Counted from the stretch's first letter, positions 1 through 9,506 are shown. The stretch: 64,000 bases of DNA from Formosa undariae (GCF_042427615.1 NZ_JBHMEZ010000012.1:496001-560000); one strand, 5' to 3'. The notes: generated by a model from the letters alone, not told the origin. Numbers and translations: made by a program.

Positions 1-238
1 CTAAAATAATACCTCGTTTATATCCAATCTTGGAAAGTATATAACTGGCAGGAATTGACAATAAAAAATAAGCTCCAAAAAAAGCAAATTGCACTAATCC
101 TGCCTGGAAATAAGTTAACGTAAATAACTCACGTAATCTCGGAATTAAGGAATCTACAAGTACTGTAATAAATCCCCAGAGAAAAAATAATAATGTTAAT
201 AGAATAAATGCTGAGCGATAGGATTTCTGGGTTGTCAT
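1..238 (-). CDS. FucP-like MFS sugar transporter, N-terminal part (runs off window)
   Basis: Reading the minus strand from the ATG at 238-236 gives 79 residues without a stop to the window edge. The N-terminus is MTTQKSYRSAF, followed by a hydrophobic helix containing FFLWGF and a VLVDSLIPRLRELF segment. This matches the start of FucP-type major facilitator sugar:H+ symporters of the inner membrane (fucose, glucose/galactose and N-acetylglucosamine types). The second helix contains QAGLVQFAFFGAY, also typical of the family. Substrate cannot be told from this fragment. It lies 2.3 kb from the D-amino-acid cluster and points away from it, so a link is not shown. Confidence 0.8.
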   Translation of the reverse strand, partial: MTTQKSYRSAFILLTLLFFLWGFITVLVDSLIPRLRELFTLTYFQAGLVQFAFFGAYFLLSIPASYILSKIGYKRGIIL

Positions 239-952
239 TATTTTTAAATTTTCACAAAATATATAGCTATTTTATAAATTATACATTAAAATACCTGTAA
301 AAAATTTTTCTAATAAAAAAGTGCAGTGTAATTTACTATTCTGGCAATGTAATCGTGATTTGAATTTCTTAGAGTAACTATTTTTTATCAGGTTACTCTT
401 ACATCAAGAAAAAAAAGAACAAAGTAAACGGTAGCTCAAGTAAAATCTATTTCCAATTCTATAAATTAAAAGGCGCCTAGCCTAAACACACATCTTTCAT
501 AATTAAGAATGGCTGAATGTTAATTTTGTAGTTAGTGTTTTATTAATGGTCGGTTATTACCTATTGTTGGTTTTTATACCAGCTAATAACATACAATTAT
601 TAGAAAAAATAAGCCTATTAAAAGACTTAAATACAAAACGTAATGATGTAATTCTCTCTACCTATTTCCGACTTTGACATATACAACTGTTTCGGCGCAC
701 ACATTTTCTACGCGTAATCGATACTCTAAAATGTTAGACCTTAGAAATACCCATAAAGTAAGGCGCATAAATCACTTTCTATAACTGCAAAAAATAACAC
801 ACTGTATATAAGACGGTGTAAAAAACATTCCTTATTTTTAGACCTAACATAAGGAGTTGCTCTTTTGTTAGCTGCTAATTTTTTTTCATAAAATCTCAGC
901 ATACAAAATCGCAACTATACAAACATGTAACGTTATAAAAATTAATAAACTT
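239..952. other. Long intergenic region with several dyads, no convincing ORF
   Basis: This 714-bp gap lies between two divergent genes. It holds an 8-bp inverted repeat AGAGTAAC/GTTACTCT (371-378/392-399), a 7-bp repeat GTTATTA/TAATAAC (553-559/584-590), and a hairpin at 844-871 (CTAACA...TGTTAG with an inner AGGAG/CTCTT stem) followed by eight T at 879-886. A TAATTTTG sequence at 521-528 fits the Bacteroidota -7 promoter consensus. Together these could be a promoter, a short noncoding transcript and its terminator, or simply operators for the two flanking genes. No protein-coding sequence is supported. Confidence 0.4.
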
Positions 953-2074
953 ATGAAATCATGTATTAGTAGTATTTGTGTTCTTATACTTTTAACTATT
1001 TCTTGTTCTGAAGGAGATGATATTGACCCAAATACGGTCGATTTTGAACACACTAAAACCATTGAATCGTCTGTTCTTAGTTACAATAGTTTATTAAATA
1101 CGATTTACAAAGATGACATTCAAGAGAAGCAAATTAATAATTTATTAACAGCAACATACCTCTATAGGGTCAGCTTAAAAACAAGTTCCGAGAAATATTT
1201 GAGTTCGATAATCGGATTACAATTTGATTTAAATGATGTTGAATATGGTATTGCTAAATCTTTATCTGGAGAAAGCAGATTTGATGACAGTTTTAAAATG
1301 GATAAAGTATTAGCGAGCAATTATACGCAATTATTGTGGACAGAGATTTATTCCAAAATGCAAAAAAAGCAACTATTTATTAAAAGCAATACTGAATCTG
1401 AAGTCGTTTTATGGTTTTCCTCAAACCATGAAATTAATAAACTAAATTATTACATAGAAGATAAAACATCAATCGATTTAAATATGATAATGTATCAGGT
1501 GAACCCACAAGAAGACGTGTTTAAGGTTGGTAAAGTTACAAATGAAACTTTTGATACTGAATATTCTTGGGTTGAAATTGATAACCAAAGGTGGACAACA
1601 ACAGATTATTTAGTTAATAATAAAGCTAAGGTTGTTTTATTTGATGAAGAACCACCCAAAAGCAATACAAATAATGGAAAGACATTGAGTTATGATGGTG
1701 AAATAGTTCTATGGGAAGAACTTTTGCAACAAATTCCCGATGGATGGCATTTACCTTCGGTTGAAGAATGGGAGGTACTACTAAATAGAAATTCAAACAC
1801 TTCACTCACTAGAGGAAATCATTTAATATGGGAATTTAATGGAGTGAATACATATGGCATGTCTTTAAATTTTTCGGGAACAACTGTATATCCATTTAAC
1901 AACGTGGGAGATCGTGCTTTTTATTTAACTTCATCAAAGAATGAATCTGGAGTATTATTAGCTCTGAAAATATATGAATCTGGTGGTGTGGTTTATGGAC
2001 CTGTAGCTTACGACGACGGACTTATAAATGAAATAAGAGGTGGACATATCCGTTTCGTTCAAAATGTAAATTAG
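953..2074 (+). CDS. FISUMP-domain lipoprotein
   Basis: 373 residues. A lipoprotein signal ends at a Cys near residue 18 (ISC-SEGDD), so the protein is probably outer-membrane or surface anchored. Residues from about 200 to the end resemble the Fibrobacter succinogenes major paralogous (FISUMP) domain: a WVEIDNQRWTTTDYL entry, the hallmark GWHLPSVEEWEVLL, and a terminal HIRFVQ strand like the usual SVRCVK ending. The first 200 residues are unfamiliar. The family belongs to the C-type-lectin/sulfatase-modifying-factor fold group and is generally of unknown function. No operon partner: the upstream gap is 714 bp and the downstream neighbour is convergent. Confidence 0.75.
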   Translation: MKSCISSICVLILLTISCSEGDDIDPNTVDFEHTKTIESSVLSYNSLLNTIYKDDIQEKQINNLLTATYLYRVSLKTSSEKYLSSIIGLQFDLNDVEYGIAKSLSGESRFDDSFKMDKVLASNYTQLLWTEIYSKMQKKQLFIKSNTESEVVLWFSSNHEINKLNYYIEDKTSIDLNMIMYQVNPQEDVFKVGKVTNETFDTEYSWVEIDNQRWTTTDYLVNNKAKVVLFDEEPPKSNTNNGKTLSYDGEIVLWEELLQQIPDGWHLPSVEEWEVLLNRNSNTSLTRGNHLIWEFNGVNTYGMSLNFSGTTVYPFNNVGDRAFYLTSSKNESGVLLALKIYESGGVVYGPVAYDDGLINEIRGGHIRFVQNVN

Positions 2075-2511
2075 ATTGTCATTTAAAATTTTGTGATCTA
2101 CTCTTTAGAAGCTAGGTGCAGCGCTTTAGTTGTTCTAGGAGTATAATAATCAAAAAAGTTTTGTTTATTCAAATTGCTTTTTATTTTTTAATCCATTTAC
2201 TCGACACACGATATAAAGAATTCATATATTAAGGAATTTTAGAGACGTGAAGCACATAGAATTGATAATAAAAATATTTTTCACCGTATAATAAATTTAT
2301 ACACTAATTAACCAATTCATTTTGCTGTTTTGAGACACAAAATATAATTTACGGGATGTGTATCTCGTTAAAAGTTACCTTATTTTGTTACTTGATCGCA
2401 CAACGTAACTCGTTTAAGATAAACTCTAAACTTACATACTTTTTATAATAGGATCGTGATTCAAAAAACAGTAATAAGCATTACAGTTTTTCAATCATAT
2501 TAAGTAAACAC
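2075..2511. other. Intergenic region between convergent genes
   Basis: 437 bp, very AT-rich. Apart from the terminator-like hairpin at 2463-2491 that ends the minus-strand cluster, I see no ORF, promoter pair or repeat here. Confidence 0.5.
2463..2491 (-). terminator. Terminator of the D-amino-acid cluster
   Basis: Hairpin AAAAAC-A-GTAAT / ATTAC-A-GTTTTT with an AAGC loop. Read on the minus strand it ends in six T and lies 20 bp past the glutamate-racemase stop codon. The symmetric A/T tracts would also let it work for the plus strand. Confidence 0.6.
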
Positions 2512-4050
2512 CTAGATTTTATCCTTGTTTTCTAAAAAATCAACCTTATTATTAGAGTTATTAAACTCATGAATTAATTGGTAAACATTAGGAATCTGCG
2601 TTTCAAGTCTGTTTAGTATATCTTCAGAAATATTAGCTCTACTAAAAGGTACATTTTTTATATATTCTTGAATTTGACCTACATTTCTTCCGTATTTATA
2701 TTCGTAAGGAAACCGTCCTTCAGCATCAATTTTAATACTCCTGTTATCCTGATTGGCGACACTAATATAAAACTCACTATCTTTTATATTCCCATTAGCA
2801 TTAAATAGGGATTTTTGATTTAAATATGCGTATAATTCTTTAGCGGTATTTATAGCAGGGTCAACTAGTTTAATATCTTCAACCATGAATTTCCGATACA
2901 CATACTGTCCATCATTTCCTTTATAATTATATAATTCATTCAACACTAACTTTATTTCATCTATTAAAAAAGGATAATGCGTACAGCCTAAAATAATTGA
3001 TTTCAATTGGTTTTTAGTTTCTGATTTTCTAATATTTTCTAACAACGTAACAACATGGTAACGCACATAGTTTTCAGGATCATTAATTTGTAAAATTGAG
3101 CAATCATCTGCTTTATCGGTATCACATAGCATTTTACTATTCTGAAAATCGAAATTATAAATATCAAATAAGGTTTTATCTATTTTAATATCACTGTTTA
3201 AACTAGGTCCCTTATACTCTTGCCTGGGTTTGCTAAGATTTTTATTAAAGTAATCTGTATCCTCATCAACGGCCTCTGCAATTCCAATACCACCTTGTGA
3301 GAACACCTCTATATTTCCAGTAAATCCTAATTGATCCTTCAAACTTAATATAGTTGTTTCGTAGCCTTTGGATCCCACTGTACCGGCCGTTGCCATTACC
3401 CCAATTATACCATCATCATCTTTTTGCATCGTTTCTAAGACACCTCGAACACCTGCATCAATCACCCCAATTATCTTAATATCAGAATCTGCTTTTTTTA
3501 TAAATTCTTCGATATGATCTTTACCATAAGCTGTGGCTGTATTACAAGCAATAACGATAACTTTTACAGGTTTTTTGTCTGTGTTAAATGTGGAATCTTC
3601 TTGATTAGAATAATACTTGTTCCCCATTAAAAACTGTGTGTCTTTAATTATATGCTCCTTAAGTAGGTCTACTTTATTAACTTCAGAATAATTACCGTAT
3701 GGCATATTGGCTTGATCTGCTAAATAAATAAAACTTTCATTAGTAAAATCCAAAACACCATCACTTCCAGGGGTTTTAGTTCCATTTTGATTTTGATCGT
3801 AATCGACTATAGCTTTTAAAACCGTTAACCCTCCTATTCCTGAATCAAACACACCAATGGGAAGGTTATTATCTTTGTGTGGATAATTAAGAAAATCTAT
3901 AAAATAAAAACTCTCTTTATCGTTTATAACGGTATTAATAATATCACCAATCTCTTTATCACTAGTCGATACTATTGTTTTTTCTTTTTCTTTACAATTG
4001 AAAACGGACACTAATAGTATCACATAAATAATATAATTATGTTTTGTCAT
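2512..4050 (-). CDS. Exported, enlarged glutamate racemase-like lipoprotein
   Basis: 512 residues, about twice the length of ordinary MurI (~260). Residues 1-19 form a lipoprotein signal ending in VFNC, so the protein is predicted to be a lipoprotein outside the cytoplasm. The Asp/Glu racemase motifs are all present: DSGIGG at 69-74, YLADQANMPYG near 109-119 (usually YxxDxxxxPYG), the first catalytic cysteine in ACNTA (C169), and the second in GCTHYP (C356). Extra sequence lies around 84-100, 145-160, 255-340 and after about 400. Glutamate racemases interconvert D- and L-Glu in the cytoplasm for peptidoglycan synthesis; here export and context argue for catabolism. It is the last gene of the cluster, 5 bp after the D-aminoacylase. 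Related Asp or hydantoin racemase activity is possible. Confidence 0.8.
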   Translation of the reverse strand: MTKHNYIIYVILLVSVFNCKEKEKTIVSTSDKEIGDIINTVINDKESFYFIDFLNYPHKDNNLPIGVFDSGIGGLTVLKAIVDYDQNQNGTKTPGSDGVLDFTNESFIYLADQANMPYGNYSEVNKVDLLKEHIIKDTQFLMGNKYYSNQEDSTFNTDKKPVKVIVIACNTATAYGKDHIEEFIKKADSDIKIIGVIDAGVRGVLETMQKDDDGIIGVMATAGTVGSKGYETTILSLKDQLGFTGNIEVFSQGGIGIAEAVDEDTDYFNKNLSKPRQEYKGPSLNSDIKIDKTLFDIYNFDFQNSKMLCDTDKADDCSILQINDPENYVRYHVVTLLENIRKSETKNQLKSIILGCTHYPFLIDEIKLVLNELYNYKGNDGQYVYRKFMVEDIKLVDPAINTAKELYAYLNQKSLFNANGNIKDSEFYISVANQDNRSIKIDAEGRFPYEYKYGRNVGQIQEYIKNVPFSRANISEDILNRLETQIPNVYQLIHEFNNSNNKVDFLENKDKI

Positions 4051-4055
4051 AGCTG

Positions 4056-5621
4056 TTATTTTTTTAAAACTTTACCATTTAACAATTTTGTTGCTTTGCC
4101 CGTTTCGACTGATATTTTACCATTAATTATACTGTATTCCAAACCTTGTGCAAATTGAAATGCATCTGTATAATCTGCCAAATCCTTGAATGTCTCTGGA
4201 TCGAAAATGATAACATCGGCATAATTCCCAATTTTCAACACTCCTCTATTTTTAATTTTTAAAATTTCGGCTGTTTTGGATGTACTATTATTTATAAACT
4301 GACTTATAGTAATTTGCTGTTCTTCTTTTACATATTTGTTATATTTCCTTGGAAATGATCCATATTTTCTTGGATGTCCAGATCCTCCATCAGATCCAGT
4401 TACGACCCATTTTTGTTTCATAAAATTATGTATATCCTCAGGAATCATATTAAAAGAAGCGACCTTCACTGCTCCTAATTTTATTATATTAAACACAGCT
4501 TCTTCGGGGGTCTTATTTAATTGTTTGGAGATTTCTAATAAATTTTTGCCCACAAAAGAAGATTCTTCAGCTTTTACAATTAACAATTTATCTGCACCTC
4601 CTCTTCTAGCGATATTTGTCTTGGTTTCCTCTAAAATCTGATGCTTTAGGCTAGGTGTTTCATATCTAAAAAACAAAGAATCTATACCTCCACTTTCTGC
4701 CCAACGCGGCACTACAGAGGCTTTTAAACTAGTTGCAGAAGCATCATAGGGATATTGATTAGCGGTTACATCAATGCCTTCTCTTCTTGCAGTATTTATT
4801 ATATTTATAATAGAGTCACTTTTGTGCCAAGAATCTACTCCTAAGCATTTAATATGTGATATATGAATGGGTAGTTTTGATTGACGACCAATTTCAATAG
4901 CTTCTTCAATTGCAGGAATTAAACCTATAGAATACGCACTTTCATCTCTTAAATGCGTATCATAAATCCCATCATTTTGAGCAACAATTTTTGCCAGAGA
5001 GATTACCTCATCTGTACTCGCGTAACTTCCTGGAGCATAAAAAAGACCTGTTGATATGCCGAACGCTCCTGCATCCATTTCTTTCTGAATAATAGTTTGC
5101 ATCCCTAGAATTTCGTCTTTATTCGCCTCTCTATTACTATTACCAACAACTTCATTTCTAACCGTACCATGTCCCACTAATAAGACCGCATTTGTTCCGA
5201 TACCATTTTGCTCGTATAATTTTTTATACTTAGATATAGGGTAAAAACTCCTACCATCGTTACCAATAACAACCGTAGTCACGCCTTGCATTAAAAATGG
5301 AAGATTTTGTGAAGTGCTTATATCATTCAAGTCTTTGTCTGCATGTGTATGCGGATCTATAAAACCTGGTGAAACTATTAATCCGCTAGCATCAATAACC
5401 TTCGAAGCGATTATATTAAAAGTGCTTTCATCACCGATATAATAAATTTTATCCTCTTTTATTCCTATTGAAATATGACTTGGTTCGACGTTAATTCCAT
5501 TGTAAACAATACCATTTTGTATAAGTATATCGACACGAACATCTCTTTTTACAGGTTTATCATCTTTACAACTTATAAAAATCAGAAAGCAAGCAGTAAC
5601 TAGTATATTTAAATTTTTCAT
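4056..5621 (-). CDS. N-acyl-D-amino-acid deacylase (D-aminoacylase) lipoprotein
   Basis: 521 residues with a lipoprotein signal ending FISC (C18), so probably outside the cytoplasm. It belongs to the metal-dependent amidohydrolase superfamily: PGFIDPHTHAD with the HTH metal motif at 91-93, an HLRDES segment, PIHISHIK with a metal His, and GSDGG plus HPRKYGSFPR near the C-terminus, typical of D-aminoacylases. These enzymes release D-amino acids (several prefer N-acyl-D-Glu) from N-acyl forms. The position of the metal-bridging Cys of the Alcaligenes enzyme (GNCG) reads GNDG, so D122 replaces it. It lies between the serine hydrolase and the racemase, so its product could feed the racemase directly. 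Confidence 0.85.
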   Translation of the reverse strand: MKNLNILVTACFLIFISCKDDKPVKRDVRVDILIQNGIVYNGINVEPSHISIGIKEDKIYYIGDESTFNIIASKVIDASGLIVSPGFIDPHTHADKDLNDISTSQNLPFLMQGVTTVVIGNDGRSFYPISKYKKLYEQNGIGTNAVLLVGHGTVRNEVVGNSNREANKDEILGMQTIIQKEMDAGAFGISTGLFYAPGSYASTDEVISLAKIVAQNDGIYDTHLRDESAYSIGLIPAIEEAIEIGRQSKLPIHISHIKCLGVDSWHKSDSIINIINTARREGIDVTANQYPYDASATSLKASVVPRWAESGGIDSLFFRYETPSLKHQILEETKTNIARRGGADKLLIVKAEESSFVGKNLLEISKQLNKTPEEAVFNIIKLGAVKVASFNMIPEDIHNFMKQKWVVTGSDGGSGHPRKYGSFPRKYNKYVKEEQQITISQFINNSTSKTAEILKIKNRGVLKIGNYADVIIFDPETFKDLADYTDAFQFAQGLEYSIINGKISVETGKATKLLNGKVLKK

Positions 5622-5686
5622 AGAATCAATTAGTCTTTATTTGATTATGAGCGAAAAGCAATGGATAGATTCATTTGATAAAATGA

Positions 5687-7048
5687 CTAATGAAAATTTT
5701 TATCTGCTTGAATAATTTTAATGAGCACGCTTAATAGGTCACTTTTATCTGTTGCCTCAACTTTTAAGTAGTCATCTTGAAGTTTTAATAAATTTTCCAG
5801 ATCCCAATTTATGTCTTTATGCTCTTTGTACCATTGGTCTAGTATCTCTGCAGACAAGTCACAGGAATTTAATTTAAACAATTCACTTGCTTTCACTTTT
5901 GGCAATTGCAACGGTTCGTTATTTAGAAATCCATTGACGCTAGCTCTTATTTCTTTTAAGTAAACTCGATTATAAGTGTTATTTACAATAATGATAAGAT
6001 CTTCTGTATCTATAGACCGACTGATATACGTTAAGTTTCCTGCCCAGCTTCCTGTATGAAACACAACTTTACCACTTAAACTATCTTCCTTAATATGCCA
6101 CCCATATCCGTAATCTGAAGCTTCTTTTGTTGGCGGATGCGGTGTAAAAGCCAATACTTTTGACGCTTTATTAAAAATAGAATCACTGTATAAAAACTGA
6201 TCCCATTTTATTAAATCGTCTATACTAGATGATAATCTTCCTGATCCTAAACGTCCGCTTAAAAAACGATAATACGCCTTATTTGGCAGTGTTTCCGGTA
6301 TTACATGCTCACAATTCACGATATTAAACATATAACCTGGCGCATAATTATCTTTATCCCAAATGCTATCTCTGCCTACAAAAAAAGTATCTTCCATTTG
6401 CATTGGAGTAAACACTTTCTCAGATAAATAATCGGCTAGCGTCATTCCACTTGCCGCGTTAACGATTTCTGCTAAAAAGATATAACCCGTATTTGAATAT
6501 TTATATTTTTCTCCTGGCGAGCTTAAAAGCTCAGGTGTATTTGTTTTAAAATATTGAAGAATATCTTTATTATAAGCAATTTTAGTTGCGTCCCAATTTG
6601 CCTTAAAATAAGCAGAATAATCTGCTAATCCTGAAGTGTGAGACAACAGCTGTGAAATTGTAATATCTTTATAAGGAAAGTCTTCACCTAAATATTTATA
6701 AGCAAAATCGGTTACTTTTAGTTTATCATCCTGTTGTAATAATAAAATTGCGGTTGCAGTAAATTGTTTAGAAACCGAAGCGATTTCTAAGGACGTATTT
6801 GGTAAAAAGGGAGTTTGCTGTTCTAAGTTTGCAATACCATATCCTTTTTTAAAAATTAATTTGCCTTTTCGTTTTACGGCTACTGCCCCGTTAAACATTT
6901 TAGCTTCATATAATTTTGAAAAATAGCGATCTAAAGTATCATTTTGTACAGTGTCAATAATTTTTACAACCTTCTTTTTTTCTTCTTTACAATTACTAAG
7001 TATAAGCGTTAAGAATAAAAGGATAGCAATCTGATGTCGTTTACACAT
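5687..7048 (-). CDS. Serine beta-lactamase/D-peptidase-like lipoprotein
   Basis: 453 residues with a lipobox LSNC (C20). It has the class C beta-lactamase/AmpH/D-aminopeptidase fold signature: catalytic SxxK as SVSK (S91, K94), YSN as the second motif near residue 180, and HTG (in FHTGSW) as the third near 330. The family includes D-Ala-D-Ala carboxypeptidases, D-aminopeptidases and esterases; beta-lactam resistance is only one outcome. In a cluster of D-amino-acid enzymes, cleavage of peptides next to a D-residue is the most economical guess. It sits 4 bp after the epimerase and 65 bp before the deacylase. Confidence 0.8.
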   Translation of the reverse strand: MCKRHQIAILLFLTLILSNCKEEKKKVVKIIDTVQNDTLDRYFSKLYEAKMFNGAVAVKRKGKLIFKKGYGIANLEQQTPFLPNTSLEIASVSKQFTATAILLLQQDDKLKVTDFAYKYLGEDFPYKDITISQLLSHTSGLADYSAYFKANWDATKIAYNKDILQYFKTNTPELLSSPGEKYKYSNTGYIFLAEIVNAASGMTLADYLSEKVFTPMQMEDTFFVGRDSIWDKDNYAPGYMFNIVNCEHVIPETLPNKAYYRFLSGRLGSGRLSSSIDDLIKWDQFLYSDSIFNKASKVLAFTPHPPTKEASDYGYGWHIKEDSLSGKVVFHTGSWAGNLTYISRSIDTEDLIIIVNNTYNRVYLKEIRASVNGFLNNEPLQLPKVKASELFKLNSCDLSAEILDQWYKEHKDINWDLENLLKLQDDYLKVEATDKSDLLSVLIKIIQADKNFH

Positions 7049-7052
7049 AAAT

Positions 7053-8081
7053 TTAAATCTTGTCCCAATTGGGATTAATTAATCCAATTCCGTTAGTATC
7101 ATTAAGGTGAATAATTCCATTTTTAACGTCGTGTCCTTGATAAGGATCATTAGTAACGCCCAAATTACCATCTAAATCGACCCAATCTGCCATAGCTCCC
7201 AAATGCACTGCAGCGCCTATAGCACATGAAGTTTCGGACATACATCCCAACATGATTTTCAGGTTTAACGATTTGGCCATTTTAGCCATTTTATAAGCTT
7301 CATGCAACCCCGTAGATTTCATTAATTTGATATTAATGCCATGATAAAAATGACTAGCCGTTTTTACATCGTCTAAACGTTGTATCCCTTCATCTCCTAT
7401 TAAAGGCAAAGGACTTCTAGCGACCAACCATTCCATATCCGAAAAGGCTTTTTTAGGCATAGGTTGCTCAATAAAGACTATGTTTTGTTCCTTTAACCAT
7501 TCAATTTTATCTAGAGCTTCTTCCTTATTTGTCCAGCCTTGATTGGCATCTACAAACAAAGGTTTATCGGTAACATTCCTTACGGCTTGTATTATTTCGG
7601 CATCGTTATCGCTACCTAATTTGATTTTTAGAAACTGAAATTCGTCAGCTTCGGCCACCCGTTCTTCAATAATTTTAGCACTATCTATTCCAATTGTTTT
7701 ACTGGTTTTAAGAGCTACTTTAGGCAAATTAAAATACTGATATAAAGGCACCTGTTCTATTTTCCCGATTAGATCATGTAACGCCATATCTATGGCTGCC
7801 TTAGCGGCTGTATTTCCTTTTGCATGACGGTCTAAATATGCTGATATATTTTCTAGATCAAACGGATAAGAAGTCTTACTAAAATCTAACGTTTTAATAA
7901 AAGTTTGCGCCGACGCTATAGTTTCGCCATATAGGGGAGGCATAGATGCCTCCCCATAGCCTTCAAATTCATTATATTTTAATCTGACTAATACTACAGG
8001 AGTGCTCGTTCTAGAACCTCCTGCAATTCTAAACACGTGCTTTTTAAGTAATAGGTACGGTTTAACTTCTACTGAGATCAT
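7053..8081 (-). CDS. L-Ala-D/L-Glu-type dipeptide epimerase
   Basis: 342 residues, no signal peptide, so cytoplasmic. This is an enolase-superfamily member of the muconate-lactonizing subgroup: KxK at 152-154 (LKIKLG), metal ligands D178 (FVDANQGW), E205 (FIEQP) and D230 (GDEG), the second general base K252 (NIKLMK), and the D-x-D motif at 302-304 (VDLDG) that binds the substrate ammonium in dipeptide epimerases. Such enzymes turn L-Ala-D-Glu from peptidoglycan into L-Ala-L-Glu so that ordinary peptidases can use it. The start codon follows the susD stop directly (TAAATG), which indicates translational coupling with the uptake genes. Side-chain specificity is not fixed by these motifs. Confidence 0.88.
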   Translation of the reverse strand: MISVEVKPYLLLKKHVFRIAGGSRTSTPVVLVRLKYNEFEGYGEASMPPLYGETIASAQTFIKTLDFSKTSYPFDLENISAYLDRHAKGNTAAKAAIDMALHDLIGKIEQVPLYQYFNLPKVALKTSKTIGIDSAKIIEERVAEADEFQFLKIKLGSDNDAEIIQAVRNVTDKPLFVDANQGWTNKEEALDKIEWLKEQNIVFIEQPMPKKAFSDMEWLVARSPLPLIGDEGIQRLDDVKTASHFYHGINIKLMKSTGLHEAYKMAKMAKSLNLKIMLGCMSETSCAIGAAVHLGAMADWVDLDGNLGVTNDPYQGHDVKNGIIHLNDTNGIGLINPNWDKI

Positions 8082-9494
8082 TTAATAGCCAGTATTTTGT
8101 GGTTCTATATTGGGATTTGAATTAATTTCTGATAATGGAATAGGAAGAATAAATTTATCGTTTGGATAGCTAATAACTAATTCTTTATCTGATTGAATTA
8201 TTTTAATATCCATTTTATTTCTGTTTAAATCAAACAATCTATGGCCTTCAAAAGCCAGTTCCTTTCTTCGCTCTTCAAGAATACGACTTAATAATGCCGT
8301 ACCTGTTTCCGTGATGTCTGAAGCATCTGGATTCGCTCTTTTTATAACAGCATTTAAATCTGCTTGAGCTAAAGTTGTTTCTCCTCCTTTTGCATAAGCC
8401 TCTGCTCTTATTAAATATTGTTCTGCTAAGCGCAAGATTTTAATATTATCATCGCCAGTAGTTTCATTAGGGAATTTATTCACAAAAAGCGCATTTGTTT
8501 CTGCACTTGGTTTTTCTCCTGAAAGCACTGCCTGTACTCTAACATCTTGAGCGTCGTAAAGATTATATAAATCTGTAGTTACTAAAGCATCTGCATACCC
8601 TTTGACACTAAAAAAATGTCCAAGACTATTACTTCCCTCGTTATCTGAGACTGTATTTACAATTTCGAAAAGTGTTTCTGTATTAAAGTCTGTACTCCAA
8701 AGTGTGCTGTAATCTGTATTAGAAATTAAAGCATATCCTCCGTTATCGATGACTTCAGAACTGTATGTGATAGCATTGATATTATCTTCTTCGTATAAAG
8801 CGACTCTAGCCATTAATCCGTTTACTGCACCTTTAGAAAAGCGACCTTCTCCTTTTTCATCTTGTAATAAATTAAGAGCAGACATAAGGTCGGCTTTAAC
8901 TTGCGTGTATACCTCGTTTACTGTGTTTCGTGATGGAGAGGTTACATCGATATTGACTTCTGTAATAACAGGAACTGCCAGATGACTAGCATCTGCAGTA
9001 TAATTGTAAGGTTGAGCAAACATTCTTACTAAATCAAAATAGGTTAATGCTCTAATCGCATAAGCTTCTCCCACTAATTGGTTAATAGCATTTTGCTCTA
9101 AAGTATTGGAAGTCTCTATTTTTTCTCCACCATCTATAGCACGGTTGGCATTTACAATAACTTCGTAGCTTGCATCCCATAACCCTTCTACCTCTGTATT
9201 CCTTTCTGAAACTACAAAGTTTTCAAATTCTAAATAACGCCCTGTATTTCTAGAACTCAGATACAAATCGTCTGCCATTAATTCAGGAACGACATACATG
9301 GTTCTTCCATAATAATCATTACTCTGTAATTTACTATATACGCCGTATATAGAGGTTTGTAAGCTAGAAAGATCTACAACAGCATTTTCTGCTGCAATAC
9401 TTTGTTCCGGATCTATATCTAAAAAAGATTCACTACATGAAACGGTAAATACCGTAGTAGCAAGAATTAATATATGTTTAAATTTTACGATCAT
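8082..9494 (-). CDS. SusD/RagB-family substrate-binding outer-membrane lipoprotein
   Basis: 470 residues; lipobox TVSC (C20) followed by SESFLDIDPEQS, the usual SusD N-terminus. The helical TPR-like body contains GEAYAIRALTYFDLVRMFAQPYN and the C-terminal EERRKELAFEGHRLFDLNR segment, both strongly conserved in SusD/RagB. These surface lipoproteins form the lid over a SusC channel and capture oligosaccharides or peptides. It lies 12 bp after susC on the same strand. Neighbours with peptide and D-amino-acid chemistry, and no glycoside hydrolase anywhere in the cluster, suggest a peptide-type ligand (RagB-like) and not a glycan. Confidence 0.93.
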   Translation of the reverse strand: MIVKFKHILILATTVFTVSCSESFLDIDPEQSIAAENAVVDLSSLQTSIYGVYSKLQSNDYYGRTMYVVPELMADDLYLSSRNTGRYLEFENFVVSERNTEVEGLWDASYEVIVNANRAIDGGEKIETSNTLEQNAINQLVGEAYAIRALTYFDLVRMFAQPYNYTADASHLAVPVITEVNIDVTSPSRNTVNEVYTQVKADLMSALNLLQDEKGEGRFSKGAVNGLMARVALYEEDNINAITYSSEVIDNGGYALISNTDYSTLWSTDFNTETLFEIVNTVSDNEGSNSLGHFFSVKGYADALVTTDLYNLYDAQDVRVQAVLSGEKPSAETNALFVNKFPNETTGDDNIKILRLAEQYLIRAEAYAKGGETTLAQADLNAVIKRANPDASDITETGTALLSRILEERRKELAFEGHRLFDLNRNKMDIKIIQSDKELVISYPNDKFILPIPLSEINSNPNIEPQNTGY

Positions 9495-9506
9495 GTGTTT
9501 TTGTTT

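Noticed and set aside
5687..7048. Beta-lactam resistance gene
   Set aside because: SxxK/YSN/HTG are shared by D-peptidases and esterases; the lipoprotein nature and D-amino-acid neighbours favour a peptidase role.
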